64,000 nt of DNA from Photorhabdus khanii NC19 (GTDB taxonomy: Bacteria > Pseudomonadota > Gammaproteobacteria > Enterobacterales > Enterobacteriaceae). Location: assembly GCF_000517265.1 (NCBI RefSeq), contig NZ_AYSJ01000002.1, positions 434,247 to 498,246 of the forward strand, read 5' to 3'. Below are positions 22,334 to 31,959 of this stretch, in pieces. The first letter of the stretch is position 1. Every line of letters begins with the position of its first letter. Both the position numbers and the translations under genes were made by a program. Below the pieces are notes generated by a model. That model ran no database searches and was not told where the DNA came from. It was given only the letters and a program-made list of their open reading frames with translations.

Positions 22334-22912
22334 ATGTGTGGTAAACAGGAGTTTGTAACGAATCCCAGAATCAAGCTACTCAGCTTTCTGGCTATTATTA
22401 TTGCTGCTGTTATGGCAATTGGTGATATGGGGTTCCATATTGCGTCTTGGTCGTTATGGCATGATACCACTCGTCAAGCTGTTCTTCAGGCATATAGCGA
22501 TCTGATGCCTGCATTAATTGCAAAAGGATTTAAGCAATCTTTATTAAGTGAGGTGCTTTATATCTCGCTGGATACAATACCTCTAATCATATCAACTGTT
22601 TCTTATGTATTAATCGGAATTTTATTTTTCCGGCTTGCTAAAGGTGAAATATGGAGTAACCGTAATATTTCCGCTTCATGTATTATTGGTTTCCTGATGA
22701 TTCTGGAGCAACTACTTTACCCTGTGATTAATACATTACAAGGAATGGCGTTATCTGTGGATTTAGTAAAAGGACAGCGGGTATTTAGTTTCTCGTTTGG
22801 CGTTAATTCAGAGTCTCTATTTATTATTATGTTTGGTGTATTCCTTCTAATATTTAGCCTAATTATGCACGAATCAAAGAAAATAAGCGATGAACAACGT
22901 TATTTTATCTGA
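22334..22912 (+). CDS. DUF2975-type four-helix membrane protein
   Basis: 192 residues with four hydrophobic helices (about 14-35, 75-98, 110-130, 158-180). Organisation and pairing with a very small HTH regulator 8 bases downstream are typical of DUF2975 proteins. Function is unknown. The assignment rests on topology and on the neighbouring regulator, not on a catalytic motif. Confidence 0.65.
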   Translation: MCGKQEFVTNPRIKLLSFLAIIIAAVMAIGDMGFHIASWSLWHDTTRQAVLQAYSDLMPALIAKGFKQSLLSEVLYISLDTIPLIISTVSYVLIGILFFRLAKGEIWSNRNISASCIIGFLMILEQLLYPVINTLQGMALSVDLVKGQRVFSFSFGVNSESLFIIMFGVFLLIFSLIMHESKKISDEQRYFI

Positions 22913-22920
22913 GAATCATC

Positions 22921-23142
22921 ATGAGTATTATAATAAGATTGGATGTGATCTTAGCGAAAAGGAAAGTAAAGTCTAAAGAATTGGCTGCAATTATCGGTAT
23001 TACTGAGCAAAATTTATCATTGTTGAAAAATGGTAAGATAAAAGGTATCCGTATTGATACGCTGGAAAAAATTTGTAAATATTTACAATGCCAGCCTGGG
23101 GATATATTGGAGTATGTAGAAGATGAAGAGGATAACAGCTAA
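22921..23142 (+). CDS. Small XRE/Cro-type HTH regulator (YozG-like)
   Basis: 73 residues, almost entirely one helix-turn-helix domain: SKELAAIIGITEQNLSLLKNGK then IRIDTLEKICKYLQCQPGDILEY. This end pattern is typical of the small YozG-like Cro/CI-type repressors that sit after DUF2975 genes. It probably controls its own two-gene unit. The spacing suggests translation coupling with the upstream gene. Confidence 0.85.
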   Translation: MSIIIRLDVILAKRKVKSKELAAIIGITEQNLSLLKNGKIKGIRIDTLEKICKYLQCQPGDILEYVEDEEDNS

Positions 23143-23207
23143 TTAAGTCACTGTGGGTCTTTTTGTATCTTGTAAGATGGAACTTAACATTAATTAGTTT
23201 TAAATGC

Positions 23208-23402
23208 ATGAAAATATCACTTATTTCATGCTTTTTATCTAGCTTATTATTCCTAAGTGTTCACGGAGCACCAATAAAGACAATTTTTTCCAGTAATGAA
23301 GGGATATTTTACTCTATAGGGAAATATTGTTCTGATATCCCATGGAATGCCAGAAAGATAAAATGCATATGTAGATATTACTTACTCGATCGTAAGAAGT
23401 AA
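23208..23402 (+). CDS. Possible small secreted protein
   Basis: 64 residues from an internal ATG at 23208 (MKISLISCFLSSLLFLSVHG), giving a signal peptide with cleavage near SVHGA. The mature part is about 45 residues with four Cys. No family is recognised. The ribosome binding site is poor and the frame is open further upstream to 23163, so the call is weak. It sits among other small exported proteins, which is the main reason to list it. Confidence 0.4.
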   Translation: MKISLISCFLSSLLFLSVHGAPIKTIFSSNEGIFYSIGKYCSDIPWNARKIKCICRYYLLDRKK

Positions 23403-23474
23403 TCTCTCTTTTTATATGGTTTTTTATTTAAGTTAAATTTTTATAATATATACGGAAAATTAAGGATGTTAAGA

Positions 23475-23747
23475 ATGAATAAATTTCTCATTGCTTTATT
23501 ATCAATATTTGTGATTACGGGATGTTCCACGCCACAGTTAAGTGATGCTTATATTTCAACCTGTGGTTATCTTGAATGTAATGTTAAAGATATAATTTCG
23601 GGTGAAGAAGTCAAAGTCAATACCCCGCATCCTGTGCCTGATTTTGATAAAAACACATCAATCCAAGACAGACAAATTATACAATCTGGTGGAAGGCCAT
23701 CTTTTGAAAAAGAGAGTTACCGTATTAGGGGAACTTTTAAATTCTAA
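23475..23747 (+). CDS. Small lipoprotein
   Basis: 90 residues from the ATG at 23475, which has AAGGA at good distance. The N-terminus MNKFLIALLSIFVITGCSTP is a lipoprotein signal with lipobox ITGC. The mature part is about 75 residues, hydrophilic, with no recognised domain. It lies 47 bases before a second lipoprotein gene, so the two may be cotranscribed. Confidence 0.7.
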   Translation: MNKFLIALLSIFVITGCSTPQLSDAYISTCGYLECNVKDIISGEEVKVNTPHPVPDFDKNTSIQDRQIIQSGGRPSFEKESYRIRGTFKF

Positions 23748-23794
23748 TTTAGTTTCCCTGATTATTTTCTTTAGTTTTATTTGAGGCATTTTTT

Positions 23795-24163
23795 ATGAAT
23801 TCCATAAAAAAAATCACCATTATTTCTTTAATTATATTATTTACTTTATTAACTGGTTGTACATCGTGGGAAAAACCAGGAGCAACTCAGTTTGAGAGAG
23901 ACAGGGACTACGCTGAATGTAGAGAAATAGGTTATTCTCGTTTTTCACCAGACTGGACCAGCGAAGTTGTTCATTCTTTCGAGAAGCAACATCTCCCTTG
24001 TGTAAATAAGGACGAGAAGGAAGACAAATCTTGTGGGAATTACATTATTGTGCCAAAAGCTGAAGTTAATCGTTGGGATAAAAATGAATCTGCAAGGCGT
24101 TGGGTCATTTCCTCCTGTATGCATAAAAAAGGGTGGCATGAAGAAACCCGCTATTGGTTTTAA
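23795..24163 (+). CDS. Small lipoprotein with conserved Cys
   Basis: 122 residues with lipoprotein signal MNSIKKITIISLIILFTLLTGCTS (lipobox LTGC). The mature portion has the pattern WEKPGATQFERDRDYAEC and four further Cys, ending SSCMHKKGWHEETRYWF. This resembles small periplasmic lipoproteins of unknown function that are common in accessory regions of Enterobacterales. It is probably anchored in the outer membrane, since Thr then Ser follow the lipid Cys and no Asp is at +2. Confidence 0.75.
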   Translation: MNSIKKITIISLIILFTLLTGCTSWEKPGATQFERDRDYAECREIGYSRFSPDWTSEVVHSFEKQHLPCVNKDEKEDKSCGNYIIVPKAEVNRWDKNESARRWVISSCMHKKGWHEETRYWF

Positions 24164-24326
24164 TATAGTACGTTTTTCCATCAGCAAGAGTTATGTAGGA
24201 CTTTTGCTGGTGGTTCCTCACATATTTTGCAAATATTCCTTTCTGATCACAGGTTTTAGCCATTCCGTTTTGCTGATTTGAGCTACATTTATAATCTAAT
24301 GGAATCGTCGTTGTGTTTAAAGTCAA
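24105..24326 (-). CDS. Possible small ORF converging on the lipoprotein gene
   Basis: 73 codons. The stretch KCSSNQQNGMAKTCDQKGIFAKYV then YITLADGKTYYIKTNSG reads like real protein, but the last 20 residues are antisense to the end of the neighbouring lipoprotein gene. It could be a short gene or a relic of an exported protein. No family is recognised. From 24327 to 24582 only AT-rich DNA is seen. Confidence 0.3.
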   Translation of the reverse strand: MTLNTTTIPLDYKCSSNQQNGMAKTCDQKGIFAKYVRNHQQKSYITLADGKTYYIKTNSGFLHATLFYAYRRK

Positions 24327-24582
24327 TAAGTGATGATTTGGTATCTATACTTTTTAAATAAATACTCAACTATTTCTTTGCTGTAACGATTCATTATATC
24401 TATTTATACGTTTCAAAAGGTTAGGTTCAAAGATTATTGTAGAGGATTTATTTGCCTATTAGTTATCAATTTTTGCTAATTTTTAAAAAAAATTGTTAAA
24501 ATTTGCAGGTTTTTATGATTTAGCTCAAGGTCTTTATGGACAGCTGGTGAATACTTTGTTACTTTTATGGCCCTGTAGTTTA

Positions 24583-24599
24583 AATTGGTATTACCAATT
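24583..24599. promoter_or_regulatory. PdhR operator
   Basis: AATTGGTATTACCAATT is a perfect 17-base palindrome matching the PdhR consensus ATTGGTnnnACCAAT. It lies 53 bases before the pdhR start codon, placing it in the promoter of pdhR-aceEF-lpd. PdhR bound here would repress the operon until pyruvate releases it. Confidence 0.92.
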
Positions 24600-24652
24600 G
24601 ACTCCGGTAGGGACCGAAGCAATGTTTATCCATTAACTGGCTTACAGTAAAT

Positions 24653-25417
24653 ATGGCTTATAGCAAAATCCGCCAACCAAAATTATCAGATGTTATTGAG
24701 CAGCGTCTCGAGCATCTCATCCTTGAAGGATCTTTACGTCCAGGGGAGAAATTGCCACCTGAACGTGAGTTGGCGAAACAGTTTGATGTGTCACGCCCTT
24801 CACTGCGCGAAGCTATTCAACGGTTAGAATCCAAAGGTTTTCTCTTGCGCCGTCAGGGTGGGGGAACATTTGTTCAGAGTAACTTATGGCAAAGTTTCAG
24901 TGATCCATTGGCACAACTGCTGGCTGGTCATCCAGAATCTCAGTTTGATCTCCTTGAAACCCGCCACGCTTTGGAAGGTATCGCAGCCTATTACGCGGCA
25001 TTGCGTGGGACTGACGAAAATTTTGAACGCATTCGGGAACATCACCTGATTATTCAACAAGCACAGCAAAGTGGCGATGTTAATGCTGAGTCCGATGCTG
25101 TTCTGCAATATCAGCTCGTTGTTACCGAAGCGGCGCATAATGTGGTTCTCCTTCATTTATTGCGTTGTATGGCTCCTATGCTGGAACAAAATATCCGGCA
25201 GAATTTTGAGTTTCTGTATACCCGTCGGGAAATGCTGACTGCGGTCAGCGATCATCGAACGAAAATTTTTGAAGCTATTATGGCGAGGCAACCAGAGAAA
25301 GCCCGTGAGGCTTCCCACCGCCATTTAGCCTTTATTGAAGATGTTTTATTGGATCTCAGCCGTGAGCATACCCGCCGAGAGCGATCACTACGACGTCTTC
25401 AACAGCATCAGGAATAG
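24653..25417 (+). CDS. pdhR: Pyruvate dehydrogenase complex repressor PdhR
   Basis: 254 residues, same as E. coli. It is a GntR/FadR-family regulator: an N-terminal winged HTH ([31 protein letters not shown], then the wing RRQGGGTFV) and a C-terminal FCD helical ligand domain that senses pyruvate. It is autoregulated through the operator upstream. aroP, its upstream neighbour in E. coli, is replaced here by the small-lipoprotein island. Confidence 0.96.
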   Translation: MAYSKIRQPKLSDVIEQRLEHLILEGSLRPGEKLPPERELAKQFDVSRPSLREAIQRLESKGFLLRRQGGGTFVQSNLWQSFSDPLAQLLAGHPESQFDLLETRHALEGIAAYYAALRGTDENFERIREHHLIIQQAQQSGDVNAESDAVLQYQLVVTEAAHNVVLLHLLRCMAPMLEQNIRQNFEFLYTRREMLTAVSDHRTKIFEAIMARQPEKAREASHRHLAFIEDVLLDLSREHTRRERSLRRLQQHQE

Positions 25418-25505
25418 AATTAGCTGTGTAGATCTTGAGTTTGCTGCGTCTGTACAGCTAAGTTGAGTCCCTTTACTGAGGGCGCTAGCGGCAACAACAG
25501 TGAGG

Positions 25506-25561
25506 GCCTATCTTCCAGTCATGACCGGCTGAACGTCAAAGGGTATGACGGGAAGATAGGC
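25506..25561 (+). promoter_or_regulatory. Long hairpin in the pdhR-aceE intergenic region
   Basis: GCCTATCTTCC (25506-25516) is the exact complement of GGAAGATAGGC (25551-25561), and pairing continues inward with GTCAT/ATGAC after one mismatch. The loop is about 15-20 bases. There is no T run, so it is more likely an mRNA-stability or processing structure, or an attenuator, than a terminator. It lies 44 bases before aceE. Confidence 0.6.
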
Positions 25562-25605
25562 TCCAAAACAATCATTAGAAACAGATAACAGATAAGGAAT
25601 ACACC

Positions 25606-28269
25606 ATGTCAGACATTTTGAAAAATGACGTGGATCCGATCGAAACTCGCGACTGGTTACAGGCGATCGAATCGGTCATCCGTGAAGAGGGTGTTGAGCG
25701 TGCCCAGTTCCTGATTGATCAGGTATTAAACGAAGCACGTAAAGGTGGCGTGAATGTTGCGGCAGGTGCTGCTAACCGCGATTATATCAACACCATTGCT
25801 GTTGAGGATGAGCCTGCTTACCCTGGCAACCTGGAGCTGGAGCGCCGTATTCGCTCTGCTATTCGCTGGAATGCTGTGATGGCTGTTTTGCGGGCATCCA
25901 AAAAAGATCTGGAATTAGGTGGTCATATGGCTTCATTCCAGTCTTCAGCAACTATGTATGAAGTTTGTTTCAACCACTTCTTCCGTGCCCGTAATGAAAA
26001 TGACGGCGGTGATTTGGTTTATTTCCAAGGTCACATCTCTCCGGGCGTCTACGCGCGTGCTTTCCTTGAGGGCCGCCTGACTGAAGAGCAGATGAATAAT
26101 TTCCGTCAGGAAATTCATGGTAACGGTCTGTCTTCTTATCCGCATCCAAAATTGATGCCTGAATTCTGGCAATTCCCGACGGTTTCAATGGGATTGGGGC
26201 CAATTGGTGCTATCTACCAGGCTAAGTTCCTGAAATATCTGGAACACCGTGGTTTGAAAGACACCTCCAAGCAAACCGTTTACGCATTCCTGGGTGACGG
26301 TGAAATGGATGAGCCGGAATCCAAAGGTGCGATTACTATCGCAACCCGTGAGAAGCTGGATAATCTGGTATTTGTTATCAACTGTAACCTGCAACGCCTG
26401 GATGGTCCGGTTACGGGTAATGGCAAAATCGTTAACGAGCTGGAAGGTATCTTCAACGGTGCGGGCTGGCAGGTTCTTAAAGTTCTTTGGGGTGAGCGTT
26501 GGGATGAGTTGCTGCGTAAAGATACCAGCGGTAAATTGATCCAACTGATGAACGAAACTCTGGACGGCGATTACCAGACGTTCAAATCCAAAAATGGTGC
26601 TTATGTCCGTGAGCATTTCTTCGGCCGTTACCCAGAAACGACAGAATTAGTCAAAGATATGACTGATGATCAGATTTGGGCGCTGAACCGTGGTGGTCAC
26701 GATCCTAAGAAAGTATTTGCTGCCTTGAAAAAAGCGCAGGAAACCACCGGAAAACCAACTGTTATCCTGTCTCAGACCATCAAAGGTTACGGTATGGGTG
26801 ATACGGCTGAAGGCAAAAACATTGCTCATCAGGTTAAGAAGATGAATATGGAAGGCGTTCGCCATTTCCGTGATCGTTTCAATGTCCCTGTTGCTGATGA
26901 GCAAATCGAAAACTTGCCATATGTGACTTTCGATAAAGACTCTGAAGAGTATAAATACCTGCATGAACGTCGTGCAGCGCTTGGTGGTTATTTGCCAAGC
27001 CGTCGTACTCATTTTGAAGAGAAGCTGGAACTACCAACGCTGGAAGATTTTGGTGCATTGCTGGAAGAACAAAACAAAGAGATTTCTACCACTATCGCTT
27101 TTGTTCGTGCACTGAATGTGATGTTAAAGAACAAGTCAATCAAAGATCGTCTGGTTCCAATCATTGCCGACGAAGCGCGTACCTTCGGTATGGAAGGTCT
27201 GTTCCGTCAGATTGGTATCTACAGCGCTAATGGTCAGCAGTATACTCCGCAGGACCGTGAGCAGGTGGCTTACTATAAAGAAGACGCGAAAGGCCAGATC
27301 CTGCAAGAAGGTATTAATGAACTGGGTGCAGGTTCATCATGGCTGGCAGCGGCGACTTCTTACAGCACCAACAACCTGCCAATGATTCCGTTCTACATCT
27401 ACTACTCTATGTTCGGGTTCCAGCGTATTGGCGACCTGTGCTGGGCAGCCGGTGACCAACAGGCTCGTGGCTTCCTGATCGGCGGTACTTCAGGTCGTAC
27501 AACCCTGAATGGTGAAGGTCTGCAACACGAAGATGGTCATAGTCACATTCAATCTCTGACTATTCCTAACTGCATCTCTTACGATCCGGCGTTTGCTTAT
27601 GAAGTGGCTGTGATTATGCATGACGGTTTGGAGCGTATGTATGGTGAGAAACAAGAGAACATTTACTACTACATCACCACGCTGAACGAAAATTACCACA
27701 TGCCGGCGATGCCACAAGGTGCAGAAGAAGGTATCCGTAAAGGTATCTACAAACTGGAAAGCCTGGAAGGTAGCAAAGGTAAAGTTCAGTTGTTAGGTTC
27801 TGGTTCTATCCTGCGTCATGTTCGTGAAGCCGCGCAGATTCTGGCTAACGATTATGGTGTGGGTTCTGACGTGTACAGCGTCACTTCATTCACTGAACTG
27901 GCGCGTGATGGTCAGGATTGTGAACGTTGGAATATGTTGCACCCAACAGAAACGCCACGCGTACCTTATGTTGCTCAGATCATGAATGAAGCACCGGCAG
28001 TGGCTTCTACTGACTACATGAAACTGTTCGCAGAACAAATTCGTAACTTCATCCCTGCAAGCGAATTCCGCGTATTGGGTACTGATGGTTTCGGTCGTTC
28101 TGACAGCCGTGAAAACCTGCGTCATCATTTTGAAGTTGATGCTTCCTACGTAGTAATTGCTGCTCTGGGTGAGCTGGCTAAACGTGGTGAAATTGATGTG
28201 AATGTTGTGGAAGAAGCAATCAAGAAATACAACATTAATCCAGAAAAAGTTAACCCGCGTTTGGCATAA
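25606..28269 (+). CDS. aceE: Pyruvate dehydrogenase E1 component (homodimeric)
   Basis: 887 residues, same as E. coli AceE. It decarboxylates pyruvate with thiamine diphosphate and reductively acetylates the lipoyl groups of AceF. The ThDP-binding block GDGEMDEPESKGAI followed about 30 residues later by a NCNLQRLDGPV segment is visible, as is the GTSGRTTLNGEGLQHEDGHS loop. It is followed 13 bases later by aceF. Confidence 0.98.
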   Translation: MSDILKNDVDPIETRDWLQAIESVIREEGVERAQFLIDQVLNEARKGGVNVAAGAANRDYINTIAVEDEPAYPGNLELERRIRSAIRWNAVMAVLRASKKDLELGGHMASFQSSATMYEVCFNHFFRARNENDGGDLVYFQGHISPGVYARAFLEGRLTEEQMNNFRQEIHGNGLSSYPHPKLMPEFWQFPTVSMGLGPIGAIYQAKFLKYLEHRGLKDTSKQTVYAFLGDGEMDEPESKGAITIATREKLDNLVFVINCNLQRLDGPVTGNGKIVNELEGIFNGAGWQVLKVLWGERWDELLRKDTSGKLIQLMNETLDGDYQTFKSKNGAYVREHFFGRYPETTELVKDMTDDQIWALNRGGHDPKKVFAALKKAQETTGKPTVILSQTIKGYGMGDTAEGKNIAHQVKKMNMEGVRHFRDRFNVPVADEQIENLPYVTFDKDSEEYKYLHERRAALGGYLPSRRTHFEEKLELPTLEDFGALLEEQNKEISTTIAFVRALNVMLKNKSIKDRLVPIIADEARTFGMEGLFRQIGIYSANGQQYTPQDREQVAYYKEDAKGQILQEGINELGAGSSWLAAATSYSTNNLPMIPFYIYYSMFGFQRIGDLCWAAGDQQARGFLIGGTSGRTTLNGEGLQHEDGHSHIQSLTIPNCISYDPAFAYEVAVIMHDGLERMYGEKQENIYYYITTLNENYHMPAMPQGAEEGIRKGIYKLESLEGSKGKVQLLGSGSILRHVREAAQILANDYGVGSDVYSVTSFTELARDGQDCERWNMLHPTETPRVPYVAQIMNEAPAVASTDYMKLFAEQIRNFIPASEFRVLGTDGFGRSDSRENLRHHFEVDASYVVIAALGELAKRGEIDVNVVEEAIKKYNINPEKVNPRLA

Positions 28270-28282
28270 GAGGTAAAGATCA

Positions 28283-29878
28283 ATGACTATCAAAATCAAC
28301 GTACCGGATATCGGTGCAGATGAAGTTGAAGTCACCGAAATCATGGTGAAAGTTGGCGATACAGTGGAAGCTGAACAATCGCTGATCACGGTAGAAGGTG
28401 ATAAGGCTTCGATGGAAGTTCCATCCCCTCAGGCGGGTGTTGTTAAAGAAATCATCGTTGCGGTTGGCGATAAAGTTGAAACCGGCAAGCTGATTATGAT
28501 TTTTGCTTCCGCAGAGGGCGCTGTAGACGCTGCACCTGCTGAGGAATCAGCGGCGATGCCATTATCCTCTCGTATGGCAGAACCAGAACCTGTGGTTTCT
28601 GCGGCCAGAGATGTTCATGTACCCGATATCGGCGGTGATGAAGTTGAAGTGACCGAAGTGATGGTCAAAGAAGGCGATACGGTTACAGCAGAACAGTCAC
28701 TGATCACCGTAGAAGGCGATAAAGCCTCTATGGAAGTACCGGCACCGTTCGCCGGTACGGTTAAAGAGATTAAAATCAAGGCCGGTGATAAAGTGAAAAC
28801 CGGTTCTATGATCATGGTATTCGAAGTGGTGGGTGCAGCACCTGCACCTGTGGCTTCTGCTCCGGCTCCAGTGGCTGAACCTGAGAAAGCTATTCCTGTT
28901 CTGGAGAGCAGAAGCAGCTTTGCAGAAGAAGATAAAAACGATTTCATTGAAAATAGTGCTTATGTTCACGCAACGCCGGTGATCCGTCGTCTGGCGCGTG
29001 AATTCGGCGTTAACTTGGCTAAAGTGAAAGGTTCAGGTCGTAAAAACCGTATTCTGCGTGAAGACGTTCAGTCTTACGTGAAAGACGCGATTAAACGTGC
29101 TGAATCTGCGCCTGCATCAGCCGGTGGCGGTCTGCCGGGTATGTTGCCTTGGCCGAAAGTTGATTTCAGCAAATTTGGTGAAATTGAAGAAGTTGAACTG
29201 GGTCGTATCCAGAAAATTTCGGGTGCTAACCTGAGCCGTAACTGGATGATGATCCCACATGTTACACAGTTCGACGAAACAGACATCACTGAGGTTGAAA
29301 ACTTCCGTAAACAGCAGAATCAGGAAGCTGAGAAGAAACAGCTTGGCGTGAAGATTACCCCATTGGTGTTCATCATGAAAGCGGTAGCAAAAGCATTGGA
29401 AGAGATGCCGCGTTTTAACAGCTCTATCTCGGCAGATGGTCAGAAACTGACGCTGAAAAAATACATCAACATTGGTGTGGCAGTTGACACACCTAATGGT
29501 TTGGTGGTTCCGGTGTTCCGTGACGTCAATAAGAAAGGCATCATTGACTTATCCCGCGAGCTGACAGAGATGTCTAAGAAAGCCCGCGCAGGTAAACTGA
29601 CTGCATCTGATATGCAGGGTGGATGCTTTACTATTTCAAGCCTGGGCGGTATCGGTGGCACAGCATTTACGCCAATCGTTAACGCACCGGAAGTGGCTAT
29701 CCTTGGCGTATCCCGTTCATCCATGAAGCCGGTCTGGAATGGTAAAGAGTTTGTACCACGCCTGATGTTGCCTATGTCACTCTCCTTCGATCACCGAGTG
29801 ATCGATGGTGCTGATGGTGCACGTTTCATTACATTTATTAATCATGCAATGAGCGATATCCGTCGTCTGGTGATGTAA
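28283..29878 (+). CDS. aceF: Dihydrolipoamide acetyltransferase (E2), two lipoyl domains
   Basis: 531 residues against 630 in E. coli. Two lipoyl domains are present instead of three, each with the GDKASMEVP motif (lipoylated Lys41 and Lys147). Ala/Pro-rich linkers follow, then a peripheral subunit-binding domain ([24 protein letters not shown]) and the catalytic domain ending with [15 protein letters not shown]. It transfers acetyl groups to CoA. The shorter form is a known natural variation between genera; nothing suggests damage. Confidence 0.97.
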   Translation: MTIKINVPDIGADEVEVTEIMVKVGDTVEAEQSLITVEGDKASMEVPSPQAGVVKEIIVAVGDKVETGKLIMIFASAEGAVDAAPAEESAAMPLSSRMAEPEPVVSAARDVHVPDIGGDEVEVTEVMVKEGDTVTAEQSLITVEGDKASMEVPAPFAGTVKEIKIKAGDKVKTGSMIMVFEVVGAAPAPVASAPAPVAEPEKAIPVLESRSSFAEEDKNDFIENSAYVHATPVIRRLAREFGVNLAKVKGSGRKNRILREDVQSYVKDAIKRAESAPASAGGGLPGMLPWPKVDFSKFGEIEEVELGRIQKISGANLSRNWMMIPHVTQFDETDITEVENFRKQQNQEAEKKQLGVKITPLVFIMKAVAKALEEMPRFNSSISADGQKLTLKKYINIGVAVDTPNGLVVPVFRDVNKKGIIDLSRELTEMSKKARAGKLTASDMQGGCFTISSLGGIGGTAFTPIVNAPEVAILGVSRSSMKPVWNGKEFVPRLMLPMSLSFDHRVIDGADGARFITFINHAMSDIRRLVM

Positions 29879-29885
29879 TCTCAAA

Positions 29886-29904
29886 GGCCGGCCATGTGCC
29901 GGCC
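29886..29904 (+). terminator. Strong hairpin after aceF
   Basis: GGCCGGC and GCCGGCC form a perfect 7-base GC stem with a 5-base loop, 8 bases after the aceF stop. The T tract following is interrupted, so it may only partly terminate, or may mark an RNA processing boundary before lpdA. Confidence 0.65.
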
Positions 29905-30085
29905 TGATTGTTATTGTTGTGGCAGGGAAACCGCTTGCATCTGGTTGGTTTGTTGCGAGTTCTGTCACGTTAACGCGCTTTTCAGGTTATTAACAATTCT
30001 GTAAACTGCTCGCGGTGTGTAGGTCCCGGTGGAATATATCGTTTTTTGGCGTCTGACCCGCCGGACAAACAATTAAGAGGTCATG

Positions 30086-31513
30086 ATGAGTACTGAAATT
30101 AAAACCCAGGTTGTGGTGCTTGGGGCAGGTCCAGCAGGGTATTCTGCTGCTTTTCGTTGCGCGGATTTAGGTTTGGAAACCGTCCTGGTGGAACGTTACT
30201 CTACCTTAGGTGGTGTTTGTCTTAACGTGGGTTGTATCCCTTCTAAGGCATTGCTTCATGTAGCAAAAGTTATTGAAGAAGCTAAAGCTCTGGCAAATCA
30301 CGGTATCGTTTTTGGTGAGCCAAAAACCGATATCGAAAAAGTCCGTGTCTGGAAAGAAAAAGTTATCAATCAGCTGACCGGTGGTCTGGCTGGTATGGCT
30401 AAAGGCCGCAAAGTTAAAGTTGTTAATGGTGTTGGTAAATTTACCGGTGCTAACACGCTGGTTGTTGAAGGTGAAGGTGGCGCAACAACGATTAATTTTG
30501 ATAATGCCATTATTGCCGCAGGTTCCCGTCCTATCCAATTACCATTCATCCCTCATGATGACCCTCGCGTATGGGATTCTACTGATGCACTGGCGCTGAC
30601 AACGGTTCCTGGGCGTCTGTTGGTGATGGGCGGCGGTATCATCGGTCTGGAAATGGGAACTGTTTACCACGCTCTGGGTTCTCAGATTGATGTCGTTGAA
30701 ATGTTGGATCAGGTTATTCCTGCGGCTGACAAAGATGTGGTGAAAGTATTCACCAAGCGTATCAGCAAACAATTCAACCTGATGCTGGAAACGAAAGTGA
30801 CTGTAGTAGAAGCCAAAGAAGAGGGTATCTACGTCACGATGGAAGGTAAAAACGCACCGGCAGAACCACAGCGTTATGACGCGGTTCTGGTTGCTATCGG
30901 TCGTGTACCTAACGGTAAGATGATGGATGCGGGTAAAGCGGGTGTTGAAGTTGATGACCGTGGCTTTATCCAGGTTGATAAGCAAATGCGTACCAATGTA
31001 CCGCACATTTTTGCTATCGGTGACATCGTTGGTCAGCCAATGCTGGCGCATAAAGGTGTTCACGAAGGCCACGTTGCGGCTGAAGTTATTTCTGGTAAGA
31101 AACACTACTTCGATCCAAAAGTTATCCCATCCATTGCTTACACTGAACCAGAAGTTGCATGGGTTGGCCTGACTGAAAAAGAAGCGAAAGAGCAAGGTAT
31201 CAGCTATGAAACAGCGACCTTCCCATGGGCTGCTTCTGGCCGTGCGATCGCTTCTGATTGTGCTGACGGTATGACCAAACTGATTTTCGATAAAGAAAGT
31301 AACCGTATTATCGGTGGTGCCATTGTAGGTACTAACGGTGGTGAACTGCTGGGTGAAATCGGTCTGGCAATTGAAATGGGTTGTGATGCAGAAGATATCG
31401 CGTTGACTATCCATGCTCACCCAACGTTGCATGAATCTGTCGGTCTGGCGGCTGAAATCTTTGAAGGCAGTATTACTGACTTGCCAAATGCTAAGGCAAA
31501 GAAAAAGAAATAA
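30086..31513 (+). CDS. lpdA: Dihydrolipoamide dehydrogenase (E3)
   Basis: 475 residues from the second of two adjacent Met codons (MSTEIKTQVVVLGAGPAG), the family start; E. coli Lpd has 474. It is a FAD flavoprotein reoxidising lipoyl groups for the pyruvate and 2-oxoglutarate dehydrogenases and glycine cleavage. The FAD motif GAGPAGYSAA, redox disulphide GGVCLNVGCIPSK, NAD-binding GGGIIGLEMG and the C-terminal HAHPTLHE catalytic His are intact. A 207-base gap with a hairpin separates it from aceF, so it may have its own promoter. Confidence 0.98.
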   Translation: MSTEIKTQVVVLGAGPAGYSAAFRCADLGLETVLVERYSTLGGVCLNVGCIPSKALLHVAKVIEEAKALANHGIVFGEPKTDIEKVRVWKEKVINQLTGGLAGMAKGRKVKVVNGVGKFTGANTLVVEGEGGATTINFDNAIIAAGSRPIQLPFIPHDDPRVWDSTDALALTTVPGRLLVMGGGIIGLEMGTVYHALGSQIDVVEMLDQVIPAADKDVVKVFTKRISKQFNLMLETKVTVVEAKEEGIYVTMEGKNAPAEPQRYDAVLVAIGRVPNGKMMDAGKAGVEVDDRGFIQVDKQMRTNVPHIFAIGDIVGQPMLAHKGVHEGHVAAEVISGKKHYFDPKVIPSIAYTEPEVAWVGLTEKEAKEQGISYETATFPWAASGRAIASDCADGMTKLIFDKESNRIIGGAIVGTNGGELLGEIGLAIEMGCDAEDIALTIHAHPTLHESVGLAAEIFEGSITDLPNAKAKKKK

Positions 31514-31543
31514 TTTCTTAAATTGCCTGATGTAATCAACTAA

Positions 31544-31573
31544 GCGGCTTTCATTTATGGAAGCCGTTTTTTT
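31544..31573 (+). terminator. Rho-independent terminator after lpdA
   Basis: CGGCTTTC pairs with GGAAGCCG (one G-T pair) across a 6-base loop, followed by a run of seven T. It lies 30 bases after the lpdA stop and closes the pdhR-aceEF-lpdA unit. Confidence 0.9.
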
Positions 31574-31773
31574 ATTCCTGGTATGACCTGTTCAAAAAAA
31601 TAGGGCATAAAAAGTGTGGTTTTTGTGGGTGCTACTGGCAAAAATTAGCGGAATAATCTGCTTTAATAGCGTTATCTACTGCTAATTCAGAATATTACTA
31701 TCAGTTAATGTTACTTTTATGTGAACGAATTAACATCGTATTCAAATTTTGGTATGCTGGGTGCCCGAAGCTC

Positions 31774-31802
31774 GGCATAACTTGAACTGATTAGGTTATG
31801 CC
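31774..31802 (+). promoter_or_regulatory. Hairpin in the acnB upstream region
   Basis: GGCATAAC (31774-31781) and GTTATGCC (31795-31802) form a perfect 8-base stem with a 13-base loop, 158 bases before the acnB start. It has no T run. It may lie in the acnB leader. The rest of 31574-31959 holds no gene that I can see. Confidence 0.4.
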
Positions 31803-31959
31803 GGCAATCCTCTGACCTGGCACCCGGAACCATAACTAACAGCCTGTCCCAGTGGGCGTTGCGTTATTGTTGCGAAAACACAATAGCCTGATGATACAGG
31901 TTCTAAGGCGGGTGCAGACAGCCGGGTAGATAAATGACAATGAGAGCGAGGAGAAAGTC

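Noticed and set aside
30539-31432. Long minus-strand ORF (297 codons) inside lpdA
   Set aside because: Antisense of a conserved gene; no protein-family features.
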